Part shown: positions 11,187 through 24,350 of the stretch, piece by piece
Numbering within the stretch: the stretch's first letter is position 1
Layout of the letters: every line of letters starts with the position of its first letter
Assembly (NCBI GenBank): GCA_963680875.1
Contig: OY804579.1
Span: 82,449,095 to 82,513,094, forward strand
DNA: 64,000 nucleotides
Source of the DNA: Bathymodiolus brooksi
Taxonomy: Eukaryota; Mollusca; Bivalvia; Mytilida; Modiolidae
Direction: 5' to 3'
Program-made: the position numbers and the translations under genes
The notes under the pieces: model-generated
Seen by the model: the letters and a program-made list of their open reading frames with translations, nothing else
Databases searched by the model: none
Told to the model about the DNA's origin: nothing

Positions 11187-11850
11187 CATGCTCGAGTTTT
11201 TGATTGACAACATATTTGCTATGTTTGGTGGACGTGAATATCAAAACAGTCAGCATACATATGAGTACAAACTGTTCTCCTCTTCTCGCCGACTTGTTCC
11301 TTTATTCGTACGAGTCAGATTTCATACAGGGGCTTCTCATGAAAAACGAAAAAAGGCTAACCCGATCCTTTAATTTCACGTTCCGCTATATAGATGATGT
11401 CCTTTCACTATATAATTCTAAGGTTGGTGATTTTTTGTTGATCGCTTGGATCCCATTGAGCTTGAAATAAAGGATATCACAATTACACTAAGTCTGCTTG
11501 ATACCTTGACATACACCTCGACATTGACCGTGAGGGCCGGTTAAGAACGAAACTTTACGACAAAAGAAATTATTTCAATTTTCCCATTGTGAACTTTCCA
11601 TTAATATGTAGCAACATTCCAGAATCACCTGAATATGGAGTATATATCTCTCTGTTGGTCCGATAATCCAGAGTCTGTACATGTGCATGGTTCCTATCAG
11701 AATTTCAGTGATAGGGGTTGCTGCTAACAAGGAAGCTACTGAACCAAGTGTTCCTATTAGTTAAGTTAAAGTCATCACTTCGAAAGCTTTACGGTCGCCA
11801 CTATGACTTGATAATTACCGTTACGGAATATCTGTGTCACAAATGACCAC
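11187..11850 (+). mobile_element. Degenerate reverse-transcriptase fragment, U1
   Basis: Same blocks and the same frame change as in U0, including the YIDD box. Inactive. Confidence 0.6.
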
Positions 11851-14699
11851 AGATATGTTTTGTCCGAGCACTCCGGTTACCCCCACCAATACAATTGACC
11901 GCCATGATATAACTGAAATATTGTTGAAAGCAGCTTTAAACACCACAAACCTAAACCTTAAATCTTCTCCCCTGAAACTGTTGAACCAAATTAAACCAAA
12001 TTTGGCTGGGATGGTCCTTAAGTGGTCCATTTCAAAATTGTGTCCGACAACCCCGCACTCCATTCAAGATGGTGGCTGTTACTAAATATATATATTTCTT
12101 TGATTGTCTATTGCTGCTGTTACAGCTACATGGCATTGGGTAGTTGTTCAACATATCTTTTGGTTATTTTCCTCAAATTTATATCGATTAGGTATATAAT
12201 GAAAAAAATCAAATACAAATATTCTACGTAAAAATTTGAACTGAAGTGATCTTTGTTTGGCCAACTTTTAATATTATTTATGACATCCCTATTTTCTATA
12301 AACATTAGAAGTCAAATTGAAAACTATGTGAGCGATTTCAGGCCCCTGGGAGACTCTAGTTCTTTTGGTGATTATAATTTCTGTCTTCTTTAACTTACGG
12401 CTTCTGATTACCCCTTTGGTGTCTTTTTTTTCTAGACACCTTTTTGAAAATTTTATTCTTCGCATTCTTTGATCATTTTTCCTTTTCTTCAGTTTTCCCC
12501 CTGTTTTTGTTTCTCTGTTCTTTCCTTGCTGATCGAAAGTTAACTGAATCGACAAACATTTGCATACTTTGTCGTCCGTACTCGCTGAACACAATATATT
12601 CTTATCTTAAGTAGATATCCGCGGATCCGTGGTTTCATTGATTCCTTCTCTTCATTGAAAATATTTTTAAACAATTGCGTAAAAATAGGAAAAAATTGGA
12701 ATCGAAATTCTCTGGAACAAACCTAAAATATTATGTATCCGCCACCCCTGAATATGTCCTTTTACCGGAAAATGCTCAAGATCCTTATTATTAATATTGT
12801 TGCTGCAATTGCGGAAATCCAAGTTAGGGCAGTCAGAACTGTTCATTGGATCGCAACATCATATGAAGACGGAAAATTCACACTAGTAATTATCACGTTT
12901 ATTTCAACAAAACTTTGTAAGGAATGATTTTTGTCGGATTATTGGATAGTGGGATCGAGGAACCGTCGGACTATCAGGGCGTCGGATAACAGCAACAGCC
13001 CTTAAACTTGAGCTTCAGTTGACAAATTTACATGTGTGGTCTATTTTTCAGGTGAACGCAATGTAAATTTGCATTTACATATATGAGTTAATTTATATAA
13101 CATGCAATTTTAAATACTGAGTATATTTTGGCACATGAACAAGGCTTAATTCTATTTACTCGTGTAAAATAATTTAAAAAAAAGATATTACACAAATGGT
13201 TCTGTTCAACATGTCAACTGTCTAGCGCAAAAATATGGGACTGTTCGATTAATACGCAGCGTATGTGGGACATCAATTCTACTTTTACATATTTTTGCAA
13301 TATCACCAATCGTCGGTGGTGGACCTACATTTGGGACCCAGAAGCTTGAACTGTTAGAGGGTCTCTTCGCAACCAGCAATAATAGGAAAACATCCAGCAA
13401 AGCACAAAGGGTGCGGTGTCCTTGAAAGGGTCTCGCGGCCCAAATGGCGGGGAACGGGATGGTGGGTGGAGTTCTTGAAAATGGGTCGTACCGTTATCGC
13501 CTTCCCACCAGAAACGAGGTATGTGTAACCACTGTTATATTCTTCAATGGGGTTGTTCCGTGGCCTGCTCAACTGAATAAGCAAAATATAAATATTTTAG
13601 GCTAGAAAATAGAAATTTCTCAGTAAATATGGGAACTGGAGCACTAGTTGCTGGCTAGCGGAACAGCAAAAATATACACATAAAATACCATCCGTGTTAA
13701 CTATGAACCACGTTTGGAAGCACATCTTGACATATACATCTTTAACTCTAAACACTACCAAAGATATAATCAGAAACTTACCACCAGAAACGAAGAAAAA
13801 GAAAATTTTGACGAACAAAAATTACACAACCCAACATCAATACTCGGGGGAAAAGTATAGGTTCATTCTCTACTATAGGGGAAGAAGGTCATCAGAGGGG
13901 CTCGTTAGGATAAAGAGGTGAACATCTGAATTTTGAGGGTTAGAGTTATTAACGCCACTTTCAATAATATTTCAGTTTTATTGCTGGAGGAAACCGGGCA
14001 AAACCACCGACCTGTCGCAAGCCACTTACAAACTTTATCACATAATATTGTATCGAGTACATCTTGCCATGAACGGGGTTCGAGTTCACAACGTTAATGG
14101 TGATAGGTAATAATTGCACAGGTAGTTGAAAATCCAACTACCACACGATCACGACCACGACGGCCCCTACAAATAAACAAATATCAAACAAAAAACAAAA
14201 CAAATACAAATAATTGTGGACTGTTCTAAATTTAATGACCTTATGAGAGATTATGTAACTAGTTGTTTCAACAAGAATATCAATAGATCTAATGATATTT
14301 CTTCTAAATGTATCTGGTTACTAAGTAATGAAGATAATGATGTATGTAGAAAAATAGCCAGATTTACTAACTTGAGTTTTTTGCTTAGAACAAATCCTTA
14401 AATGCGCTACGTCATTATATTTATTTATTTATTTATCTGTTTACATATATGGGCACATAGCACTATTATTATACAGTAATAAAGTTTTATTCTCATTATT
14501 ATCTCCCTTGGAACACATAATCTCTCAAATTCAATATTACATTATGTATATAAATTTTATGATTATTATCTTTTATGCAATTTATCTACTTTTTAAAATG
14601 TTCATGCTTTAAACTTTCTTTAATAAAGATTTATTATATTATAAAAAATTAGAAAAAAATACATATTAATTTCAAAATTTTAATTAATATATTAGTTTT

Positions 14700-15430
14700 A
14701 AACGCATGTGCTCATATATCAGAATATCAAAAACCCCTCTTTTCTTAAATTGTGAGTCAAGAAAAAAATGTTATGAAATACTGACCCCCCCCCCCCTTCC
14801 TAACCATAGTATATTGAACCCCCTACCCATTATATTTTGACCACACTATCCCACTATCCATGGAATTGTCAAGCCCTCTCTAATTTTCAATTGTGAGTCA
14901 AGTAAAATTGCTATGGAATATACAACCCCCTCCCATGGTATATCGAACACCCTACATATGGTATTTCCCCTACCCATGGTATTTTGACTGCCCCCTACCC
15001 ATGGAATATCAAACCCCCTCTTGTCTTTCAGTTGCTAGCCAAGTGCAACTCTATGGTATATTGAACCTCCTACCCATGATATTTTGACCCCCGTCTCTTG
15101 TCTTAAATAGCGAGTTAAGTAAAATTGCTATGTTATATTGACCCACTCACATGGTATATTGAACCCCTACCCATAGAATACCAAACCCCCTTCTGTCTTA
15201 AGTTGTGAGTCAAGTGCAATTGGTTTGGTATAATGACTCCCTCCCATGGCATATTGAATCTCCATACTCTCTCTTGATTAGAAATCAGGGGTTCAAAATA
15301 TAATGGGGCTTAAATTTACCATACAGTGGGGGGGGGGACAGTTGTCAATAAGGGGTTCAATATACCATAGATGAAAATTGACAATGAGGTCAATATAGTA
15401 TGAGGTTCAAAATAACATATGACCCCGTCC
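14700..15430. repeat. Pyrimidine-rich minisatellite, U1
   Basis: Same as in U0, with a longer C run near 14785. The frame at 14893-15087 is read from the repeat and is not a gene. Confidence 0.8.
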
Positions 15431-16432
15431 CTATATATCTTTTATTATCCACACAAAATTAGGGTATATAGAGTTGGCATATGCAAGCTGTTGTTATACA
15501 ATAAGATTGTATAGATATATGGACACGAACACGATAAATAAAGGATAAAGAAATGAAATAATACAGATAATTTATTGAAAAAAATATGTAAACAGAAAGT
15601 TAAAAAAGGGAGTGGTAATTCCGTTCCACAAATGTCTGTGTTTTAAAGACAGAATTATTTGGTCTATATTGTTATACCGTAATTCAATACATGATAAGTT
15701 TTTATTCCTCTGATTATTTCTGCAAGCATCAATGATAATATCATAAATACATAAAAAAAATATATAAAACTAACACTTGCATTTATATATTTCATTTGTT
15801 TCATCACTTAAGATAGCTTAAACTTCATGAAATGTGTACACCAATACAGAATAAAAGACGGAACACAGCAAGTAAAAAATAAAATAAAATGAAAATACCT
15901 ACCATATTTTTTTGGACAATGGAACCTTTAGCAGACAGATATTTTGGGGGCCTAATATCAGTTTAAGGGGAAAAAAATATGCTTTCATATTCCTGATCTC
16001 CCATCAAATACAACAAAGATAAACATTTCTTGTTCGCATCTTAAATTCAATACTAAATTAGTATTTTACAATAACATACCTCTAAATTTGGCATACATGA
16101 GTGTACATTTAACACTGACCAAGTTCTATTATTTTGAAATCATCAAAAATAAAATTTAAATTAAATTGTTGGAGATAGTATATGTTATTCAGCTATCATA
16201 CAGGATATAACGAGACAGAGCTGTATGGAAATATACATGTAGGTCCTGGCTGGAGATACACAGACAAAAATATTAGTGGGGTTTTAAATCATAACCTTAT
16301 TTTTCTTAGCCAAGCTTTCAGTGCTAAAACGAATATCAACGAACAATACAAACACATAGATAATAGATTAATCTGAAATCAAATAGATCACATACAGTTA
16401 CACATATGACGACAGCATATACACATATACTA

Positions 16433-16806
16433 ACCGCATCGGTGGCGTAATGGTTAGCGTGCTCTCCTCGAGTGCGGTAAATCGTGGATTCGAGCTACGG
16501 TCGGGTCAAACCAAAGACTATAAAATTAGTATTTGTTGCTTCTCCTCAAAGCACGCAGAATTAAGGAAAAAGAGCAATTAAAGACTGGTTGGCTCGGAAT
16601 CAGAATAATGTGTTCGCGTGGAGCAACATGTCTACCCGCGGACTGTTGATTCAGTGAGCTAGCACTATAAAAATCCAACTCTGCGTGTTGGTCTATTACA
16701 AAGCGGGCCTAATCATCATCTCATTTACAATTAACTTGTTCTCGCCATGATATAGCTGTAAAATGGCTGAATTGGCGTTAAACAACAATCACTCACTCAC
16801 TCACAT
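16433..16806 (+). mobile_element. tRNA-headed SINE (family A), U1
   Basis: The head reads accgcatcggtggcgtaatg with an A-box-like TGGCGTAATGGTTAGCG and a B-box-like GATTCGAGCTAC, then a body ending in gccatgatatagctg and an (ACTC)n tail. It is a Pol III-type SINE, with a decayed B box. Confidence 0.75.
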
Positions 16807-17099
16807 ATACTACAATCACAAGATACAGTAATGCTCGTCCCAAGTCAGGATCTTGATTTCCAACGTTATATGTCGTTGTATCCCCTCTTTTCTGTTCATT
16901 GAGACAAGGTGAGAGGTGATTGTTCGTTTTGCTGATATTGGTTAAATTGTTGACCATCACTGCTTATGCTTTCTTTCCATAATCATTGCTAACAGAGCAC
17001 TGTCGAAGAGAGTACATGTATAATGTCCATCATTACTCTACCCAAAGATAATTATCGTTGAAGCTTCTTATTGAGGTATATGAATTATTTTCTTATTAT

Positions 17100-17345
17100 A
17101 GGATTATGGTGCTTAACGCCACTTTCAACAATATTTCAGTTATATCGTGGTCGTCAGTTTTATTGGTAGAGGAAACCAGAAAAAACCGCCGACCTGCCGC
17201 AAGTCGCAAGTCGCTGACAAACACTATCACATAATATTGTATCGGGTACACCTCGCTATGAGCAGGAATCGAACTCACCACTCTAGTGGTGATAAGCACT
17301 GATTACATGGGTAGTTGTGAATTCAACCATGATACGAACACCACA
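17100..17345 (-). mobile_element. SINE family B, second locus (U1; also U2 32650-32895, U3 48207-48452)
   Basis: Complete family-B copy read on minus; B-box-like gagttcgattcctgctc is visible on that strand, and it ends gtggcgttaagcacc. Confidence 0.7.
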
Positions 17346-17494
17346 ACTCCTTATTGTCTTGCAATGACCTTTAATAAAATATAATATTTAAGCGTTTGGG
17401 GTCACCGACTCTGTTTGATGGAAGTAATAGTATACATCTGCCAACAATTTTACTTGTTGGCAAAAAAGTGTTTCAGCATATTTCACATAGAAGA

Positions 17495-17590
17495 GTTTGC
17501 AGATACCAAAGGGGTAAACATACACATAAAATTACAAATCGAGTAACATGAACCCCACTAAAAACCGGGGGATGTACTCGGGTGCTCTGG
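17495..17590 (-). mobile_element. Interspersed element fragment (U1; fuller in U2 33040-33200 and U3 48590-48755)
   Basis: ataccaaaggggtaa and accccactaaaaaccggggg are the reverse of the family's 3' and middle blocks. U1 has lost about 75 bp that U2 and U3 retain. Confidence 0.5.
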
Positions 17591-17826
17591 GAGTTATCAG
17601 TCAAAAGTCAATGACAAAACGTTTTATTCAAAGTCGGTACAAGGAAGCAACATACAACGTAATCTCTGAAATTTTTTATTACCGATATTACACAAATAAC
17701 ATATAAAAACCAAGAATACAAACATACACGATTTACAAACACATTATATACAATACAACATAGTACCCTTTGACAAGTAACATGAAAATGTCTTATTATC
17801 TTCTGTCATGCCATTCAAAACAGATA

Positions 17827-18004
17827 CAGTCAAACCTGCCCATAGAGTCACCTCTATTAAGCAGTCACCTGTATTGAAAGGTCACATATTTATTGTCCTA
17901 TCATAGAAAATGTCATATAAATTGAACCTTTTTAAGAGGTCACCTGTCTTATAAGGTCATTTTTTCTTTGCCCCAAAGGTGACCTCTTAATACAGGTGTG
18001 ACTG
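17827..18004. mobile_element. 178-bp TIR element with TA flanks (U1; also U2 33440-33618, U3 48999-49177)
   Basis: Starts cagtcaaacctg, ends caggtgtgactg (caggtttgactg in U2 and U3), flanked by TA on both sides. Interior palindromic blocks are gtcacctctattaagc and gacctcttaatac. It is a MITE of Tc1/mariner type by TIR and TA target duplication; no coding capacity. Confidence 0.75.
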
Positions 18005-18569
18005 TATATGTAAATTATAACAAGAAAACATGAATTTATAGCAAGCATATCAATTTGAACTGAAAGAGTCCAATTGTGTGTTTATTTTTCAGAAATCATT
18101 TTATTGGTACATAACTGTGTAAACTTGGGGGATTTTACAGATGATGTCACTATACATGTGATGTGGATGAAAGTCAAGAGTTGTTGACATTTTAAAATTG
18201 ATAGATTGAAGGACGTACTGAAACAATTGTAATTATATCCTGTTTGGGGAAGTCATTAAAACATTATATTATTATGTCAATGTACCACTTAAAATCAATA
18301 TTTCCTTGATATATCGCATAGCCGTATATTTCCACGGTTCTATGGCAATACAAATATATAATAAACAATAACATTTTATTTTGCTTACATAGACATATAT
18401 TTTATTTTATTTGTACATTTTGTAAACAAAACAATGTAGAAAATAGATACCACAAGAAATGACAACAAATAAATGCAAAATAGTGATACTGTTTGCCATA
18501 TTGGTGCACATTTCTATAAATATGCATATTCAGACTTGTGCATTACATGTATACATTGAGTATAATAAT

Positions 18570-18900
18570 CAGTGCCGGATTTAGATGAAGAAAGGCCCTA
18601 GACTATTTCGCTAGGCCTCTCCCAATCCCCCACCATCGCGACTAGAGGACGATGGAAGAGTGTTTAATCAATTCATTTTAATAAGGGCGAGGATGAAGAT
18701 GGGTGTTTAAAATTCTGCATTATTCAGAAATAAGTACAACTGTGCAAAGACATTTACTGATGGTTTGTTTAGAGAGTACAGTCCGTTATCACGGCATATG
18801 TATGACAGTGTCGAAAATATGATACGCCTTGGCCAGAAAAACCCTATTGTCTGAGGCCTTCGGTTTCAGCCTGACACGCCTATAGGTAAATCCGGCACTG
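18570..18900. mobile_element. TIR element with CAGTGCCGGATTTA ends (U1; also U2 34183-34513, U3 49744-50068)
   Basis: The ends are exact inverted repeats (cagtgccggattta and taaatccggcactg) around 325-331 bp without coding capacity. The terminal sequence resembles hAT-type non-autonomous elements; I could not confirm an 8-bp target duplication. Confidence 0.65.
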
Positions 18901-19126
18901 AGTAAAATACATTACAAAATTGAATTGATCTTTGTATTGTGGACTTAGACATTGTACAAAAAAAATCCAAATATTTAGCATAAGGGAAACTAAAGTAATG
19001 GCATGAAAACCGCAAATTCGTCAGTTTTCAATAAATAAAAATTAAGGGGTATAATTAGAAGCAGGTGATTTGACTACAATTAGTTGTGAAATCATATGTC
19101 TTTAATCATTATGTTGTCAATATATA

Positions 19127-19304
19127 CAGTCAAATCTGCTTTAGTTACCATCTCTATTAAGCAATAACTTGCCCTATGTGACCTTAATTTTAATGTTTAT
19201 TCAAAGTGCATTCTATATTAATTGAACCTGCATATAGCGACCATCTGTCTTTTGTAACCCTATTTGAATATTCTCTTGAAGATCACATAAGACAGGCTTA
19301 ACTG
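19127..19304. mobile_element. 178-bp TIR element, diverged copy (U1; also U2 34743-34920, U3 50294-50471)
   Basis: Starts cagtcaaatctgc, ends gacaggcttaactg, TA flanks, same length as the element above but more diverged. It begins about 64 bp beyond the receptor stop codon, so it forms part of the likely receptor 3' UTR and contains an AATAAA on minus. Confidence 0.7.
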
Positions 19305-19367
19305 TATATGATATTACAAGCGACGTTTTCCATTATTTACATACGTTTCAAGAACATGATTTGAACA

Positions 19368-19551
19368 CTAACTAACTTTAAATCCTCCTTTGCTGACATC
19401 GTCATACACATCATGATAATTAGCACCCACTGTTTTTCTAGGAACATCACATGCCTCAAGGTAAGTTGATCGTAATTTGATTGTAGATTAGGACGATTCT
19501 GTTATCGGACATGCATTGTCGATTTCTGGGGAAAACACTGCAGAATTGTGC
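19368..19551 (-). pseudogene. Cytoplasmic-tail exon copy, unit U1, with internal stop
   Basis: 184 nt with the usual acceptor and final TAG, but CAA of the SSQS motif is TAA (plus-strand tta at 19488-19490). With the upstream one-base loss this cassette carries two independent lesions. Confidence 0.7.
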
Positions 19552-19879
19552 CTAGTAAAATTATGAATTGAACCTTTTATTGTCATATTAATTGTTGGCG
19601 TTAACATCACAATTAAACAGGTGTGCTAGGTATTGTTGCTATTCCCTGGGTTCACCATACATAACTGTCTAGCATGTTCCCTGGTGGTGAATAGGGAATG
19701 CCCTTTCGTTGGGATGGCTGTCAGATTATATACATGTATAATAAGGATACATGACCGTGGACCTTAGTGGGTGTCGTTATGTGGAAGGTGTCATGGTTCT
19801 TGTAGATACAACCCCTTTTGTAGATATCTAAAATGATTAGGCGCATTGTTGCCTCTACACAATGTTATTTTTGTTGTCC

Positions 19880-20095
19880 TTGTATCGTGGCGGTCAGTTT
19901 TATTGGTGGAGGAAACCGGAGGACCAGGAGAAAACCACCGACTTGTTGCAAGTCATTGACAAACTTTATCACATAATGTAGTATCGAGTACACATCGCCT
20001 GAGTGGGATTCGAATTCAAAACGTTAGTGGTGATGGGTATTGCTTGCATAGGTAGTTATAAATCCAACTACCATACGAATACGGCCCTTAGATAA
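19880..20095 (-). mobile_element. SINE family B, third locus (U1; also U2 35497-35702, U3 51047-51252)
   Basis: Read on minus: gaattcgaatcccactcag B box and cctccaccaataaaactgac core; the last 3' bases are missing. It lies in the intron between the receptor tail and TM exons. Confidence 0.65.
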
Positions 20096-20566
20096 ACTTA
20101 TATAGTACAGAGAATAATTATAAGATTTCATATATCATCTATGTAACTAGCTCTCCTGTTTTTCTTCTTCTACATGTTCAATTGCCTGTTTACTGACCTA
20201 CATTTGTGTTATAAGGTAATTTGTATCAAATGTATTTTAAAGTGTAAAATCTGTATTTCATATTTTTCGTATATTAGGTTTCAAAATAAATCCTGAATTG
20301 TATACCCCATACCTCAAGATTGGTGTATTTTATATCAAATATACACCGCCACTTATCATGTAAATGCCTGTACCTAGCTAGGAAAGTGATCAGCCATTCA
20401 TAATTATGCTAAGGGTATCGAGTTTGCCTCTTTTTCTACGATTTGTTCTATTGAATTTTGGAATTGTTTCGACAATGTAGTATTATTTCTCCATTTTATG
20501 ACTGACTTGAATGTAATTATGTCTTATGTCTTCTTGTATTTCTACATCAAGTTTAATTATACTTAC

Positions 20567-20641
20567 ATTTTCCATAATTTGAAGCCATCAATATAATAAT
20601 CAAAAGTAACAATACAACAAACATTCCTGATGCTATGACAG
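20567..20641 (-). pseudogene. Transmembrane exon copy, unit U1, one base short
   Basis: 75 nt instead of 76: one base is missing in the A run near the donor, so after the helix the frame reads SNYGK rather than SKLCK and the exon exits in phase 1, mismatching the tail exon. Confidence 0.65.
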
Positions 20642-20693
20642 CTGTAAAATAAAAATAACTATTATAATTCAACATATAAAACAAAACTTGGGC

Positions 20694-21035
20694 AGCGACG
20701 GGTGCTCCTAGTGGAGCAGGAAATGCTTATCCTTTCGGGACAGCCATTTTCGTCCTGTTTTTGTGGGGCTCGTGTTGCTCAATCTCTTGTTTTCTGTATT
20801 CGCAATCAAAATCCCGTCCTTTCCACGTTCATGACTTATCACCGGAGTCTTATCATGATTGCCACTATTTGGGCTGGAACATTGTTGGAAGCACTTGTGT
20901 TCATTCCCATTTTAGTTCATGTTAGTCAATCCTTGGTTGTGTGGTATTTGCGATTTATTGTTCTTCTTTTCGTCCCTTTCATGTTGGTCATTATAATGTA
21001 TGTATTTTGACATAAGGCCTTTTGATATCTTCATA
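20694..21035 (+). mobile_element. Interspersed element copy (U1; also U2 36312-36650, U3 51864-52195)
   Basis: Starts cgacgggtgctcctagtgga, followed by gttgctcaatctcttgtttt, with an insert, ending aaggccttttgatatcttc. The roughly 100-codon frame across it in each unit is repeat-derived and hydrophobic by composition. It lies in the receptor intron between linker and TM exons. Confidence 0.5.
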
Positions 21036-21582
21036 TTTTTATTTGGAATCAATGTTCTAGTGTTTTGTTACTTAATTTTTGGCATATGATTTCAATTTTC
21101 TTAACATTTGTGGTCTAGGACCACTGAAAAAAACTTCCAAACAAAAATGTGCGTCAGCTGTACAAATTTATACAAGTTTCCTTTGCTTTATTACTAATCA
21201 TTTATCAATGTTTGCCTTTCGTACAGTGTGGAATTGGTCCATGATAAATCACCTGTGCTTAAGGTGCAAGCGCTTATTATATACAACTGTAGACGTTTGT
21301 TTGTGTGTTTATATGTTATTTTTTAAAAGAGGTATACACAGTTCATCCAATTAGTCAGCCCGCGTCAAACAGTATTCAACTACTTAGTTGTGTTTGTAAT
21401 TTCCTGATTGGGGCATTGTGAGTTTGTGTCTGAATTTATATCCTCGTAATGTGCTGATGTCCAATACAGCGATAACAACATTACTTCACCTATATTTGTA
21501 TGTTATTTTGCACTTTGGAAGTGAAATTATATACACAAAATGACAAAAAAGTCCAGATTTTATTTGTTTTTTTCCGCCTCAC

Positions 21583-21648
21583 CTGTAAATGGAAGATTAA
21601 TAGTTCTTGGCAAAGCAGAATCTGTGGTATTATCCTCATGTCTTTGTC
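21583..21648 (-). pseudogene. Linker exon copy, unit U1
   Basis: 66 nt, phase 1-1, splice sites intact, same as in U2. It belongs to the broken U1 cassette. Confidence 0.5.
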
Positions 21649-21939
21649 CTACAAAATGTAAATATCATAACATTCAATTTTCATTGAAGGCATAAATTAT
21701 TTGGATATCAAATATTTTGGCTTTGAGTGTACCTGATGAAGGTTATTCTAGAAAGGCGTCGTGCGCACTAAGTATGATATCTACGTTGTTATTGTAAATT
21801 ATGACATCCACAAAATTTCCTCGCTCTCGTTAACTCATTCCTTTATCCTGCAAGATAACAATAAGTGTATATTCTCGTATTTACCAATGTTTATCTGTCC
21901 TCGATTCATTCTTCTGATTTTTGTTTGTTTGTTTGTTTG

Positions 21940-22065
21940 ATGGTGCTTAATGTCACTTTCAAGAATATTATATCGTGGCGAAGGAACATCAATCGTGATA
22001 GGCACTGATTGCATAGGTAGTCGTAAATCCAACTACCATACGATCACGGCCACGACGGCCCATTC
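21940..22065 (-). mobile_element. SINE family B, internally deleted (U1; also U2 37558-37682, U3 53108-53235)
   Basis: The 3' end (cgccacgatataat) is joined directly to the tRNA-like head, leaving about 125 bp; the middle is gone in all three units. Confidence 0.6.
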
Positions 22066-23597
22066 ATTCTTCTGTCCTGCATAGTAGCAGAATATTGGCT
22101 ACAGCGTTTACTGAAATTCTCAAATCAGCAAAATCCGCATGGCTGTCATCACTAAATCATCGTAAAACGTATATACATGTACTGTCGGTAATTAATGAAT
22201 TAACATAATATAATAGCAATTGATAAAGATATCTATTACGAAAACAACGACAAAAAAATGATCAGAGAAAATTACAAAAACAACAATGGAAACTGACAAC
22301 ACATCAGTGAAATATAAAATCAAACACATCATATAATCAGTCAAGACAATACTCCACAGAAACGAGTGATGATGTACCCTAGATATTCGTAATTCATAGA
22401 CGTTAAGGAAAGCGTACTCCCCTCCTGTTCAATATAACTTTTTTACTTCTGCATACCTGCAAAAATGATTTTAATAGTTGCACCCTAAACGTAGTAATTT
22501 ATTTGCTTTTTCATAGAAGTAATTACTTATAACAGATTGATAATCTTTAGGGCCATTGGTTTTCTCGCTCCAAATTATTCTTCAATTATTTGGCTTTCTA
22601 AATTTCCAATTTGAGCGTTATTCCAGAAACGTGTCATGTGCACTAATTAAGCTATCTAAGTTTTTATTATAATAGATTGATAATATTATAAGATTTGTAC
22701 AACAAAAACTAGAGTGGACCTTTCTAACTTCTAAGCTGTTCCTACCTTGATATTCATTCTGCAAATTCTGACTGCGCTTGACAATAATGGAAATCTTAAT
22801 AGACTAAAGAAATATTCGAGCTTTGTGTAGATAATTTTGCACAATCCAACCTTGCTATCAGCTAACAACGGAAGTAAAACAAAATATGGGAAAAAGTGAC
22901 CGCATAGAACAGACACGTGGGATCACTTATGGAGCAATTGGCGAATCTTGCAGATTTTATTGCACTATGGGCGCAATTACGCTCGTCCGTAATATATTTA
23001 TCTTAATAATTGTTGATAGTATTGCTTTGATTAAATTGCAGTTTCTAATACTAGAAACATGTAGTATGTCTATATTTCAAATATGATTAATTTTAGATGT
23101 ACATTTTTATTGATTTAAACATATTTTATTGATAAATAACATATAAACTTTTGTTTCATAATACAATAAAACATAGGATTCAAAAACAAGCGTAACGCTT
23201 ATATTAATCCGTTTCCTATTACATTGTATTCAAATGTTTCAATGTCATAACGATTTCTACAAAGACAAATATATGAATACTACTCCCACGAATTACAGGA
23301 CCTGGATACTCAACGTCATACATGTCAGAATGATGGATATAATGTTAATAACAGCAACAGTGTATACTACTGTCTACCTGTCATTTCTACAGCTATATAA
23401 GTGCAGTCACATGAGCACCACATTTTCAAATTAGATTTCTGTATTGTACCTAGCCATGAGGAAATTAACTTTATGTATTATGCTGCCGAATGTTTTAGCT
23501 TTGTCTACTACATGTATATTGTTAACAATTTGTTAAAATTCACAGTTATTTATATTCCGAGTGTCAATACGTATAAACCTTAAGTAAAAGTACTTAC

Positions 23598-23699
23598 TCG
23601 GACCCGAACAGAGAAATGGGTAGAGTGTTGAACAGTTTTCCAGGGTGTACTCCCCCTCTGTTGACATTGCCAAACAATATTCACCTCTAGAAGGTGTTC
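23598..23699 (-). pseudogene. CTLD2 second-half exon copy, unit U1
   Basis: 102 nt with intact borders and the same coding sequence as the U2 copy. It is classed as pseudogene because the exons it would join to in U1 (TM and tail) are broken. Confidence 0.55.
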
Positions 23700-24185
23700 C
23701 TGAAAAATATTGTTTACGATTTCATTGTTAATTAATCTTGCTTAATATAGAATAATTAATTCATACGGAATCTGGTATAGCATTTGCACGATTCGTATTA
23801 ACAACAACAAAATTAAATTGCTACTTGTTTTTCTCATGACATGGTAAGAAAGGGATCACGAGTATCAACTGGTTATTTCAATTAATATTGTAGTCAGACA
23901 GTATATGAATTTGAAACATGTTCTATACTATATGCTTTTGATACTTTCAGAAGAATTGTCGTGAATATTGACAAGACATGATACCTTTTTCGGAGCTCAT
24001 ATTCTTTCGGAGCTAATATACTCACCCAACTTTATACATGAATTGCTTTAGTTGCATTTGTTCTTAAATAAAACCACTGTATACGCGAATTTCGTATAAT
24101 TTAGTATAGCTTAGCCAATAATCTACTCAAGCAGTTATTATAGATTGTGAATTTGAAGTCTACTCTTGAAAACCGCATGATATCA

Positions 24186-24310
24186 CGACGGGTAGCACTA
24201 GTGGAGCAGAAACTACTTTCGTTTCAGTACCACCCGAGGTTTTCTTTGGGCTTGTGTTGCACTGTGTAAGCTTCGCCTCTTCAGTAAATGTATTTCCCAT
24301 GTATTTTTTC
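24186..24310 (+). mobile_element. Interspersed element fragment beside the unit junction (U1; also U2 39808-39930, U3 54740-54840)
   Basis: gacgggtagcactagtggag and cacccgaggttttc(t/g)ttggg match the start of the family. It sits immediately left of each 155-bp minisatellite. Confidence 0.45.
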
Positions 24311-24350
24311 TGTTTACCATGGTATTGCAGTTTTTTGTTGATACTCATTT

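Larger units (their letters stand above)
10200..24350. repeat. Tandem array unit U1 (left end deleted)
   Basis: U1 starts at the deletion junction, so its minisatellite and about 1.3 kb of following sequence are missing, but it keeps all the rest. In order it holds a broken CBM14 exon, RT fragment, SINE pieces, the 61-codon frame, pyrimidine minisatellite, tRNA-headed SINE, TIR elements, and the lectin 3' cassette on minus (broken). Stretches 12480-13930, 15440-16430, 20100-20560 and 22070-23590 are AT-rich without a convincing gene; the last contains small frames conserved in U2. Confidence 0.85.

Noticed and set aside
13206..13584. Minus-strand frames with PTIGDIAKICKSRI and similar in every unit
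   Set aside because: The text looks helix-turn-helix-like, but the N-terminal part changes frame between units and no domain can be named; probably an element relic.
20702..21354. About 100-codon hydrophobic frames repeated in U1, U2 and U3
   Set aside because: They start in an interspersed element, change length between units, and show no splice-site or family support.
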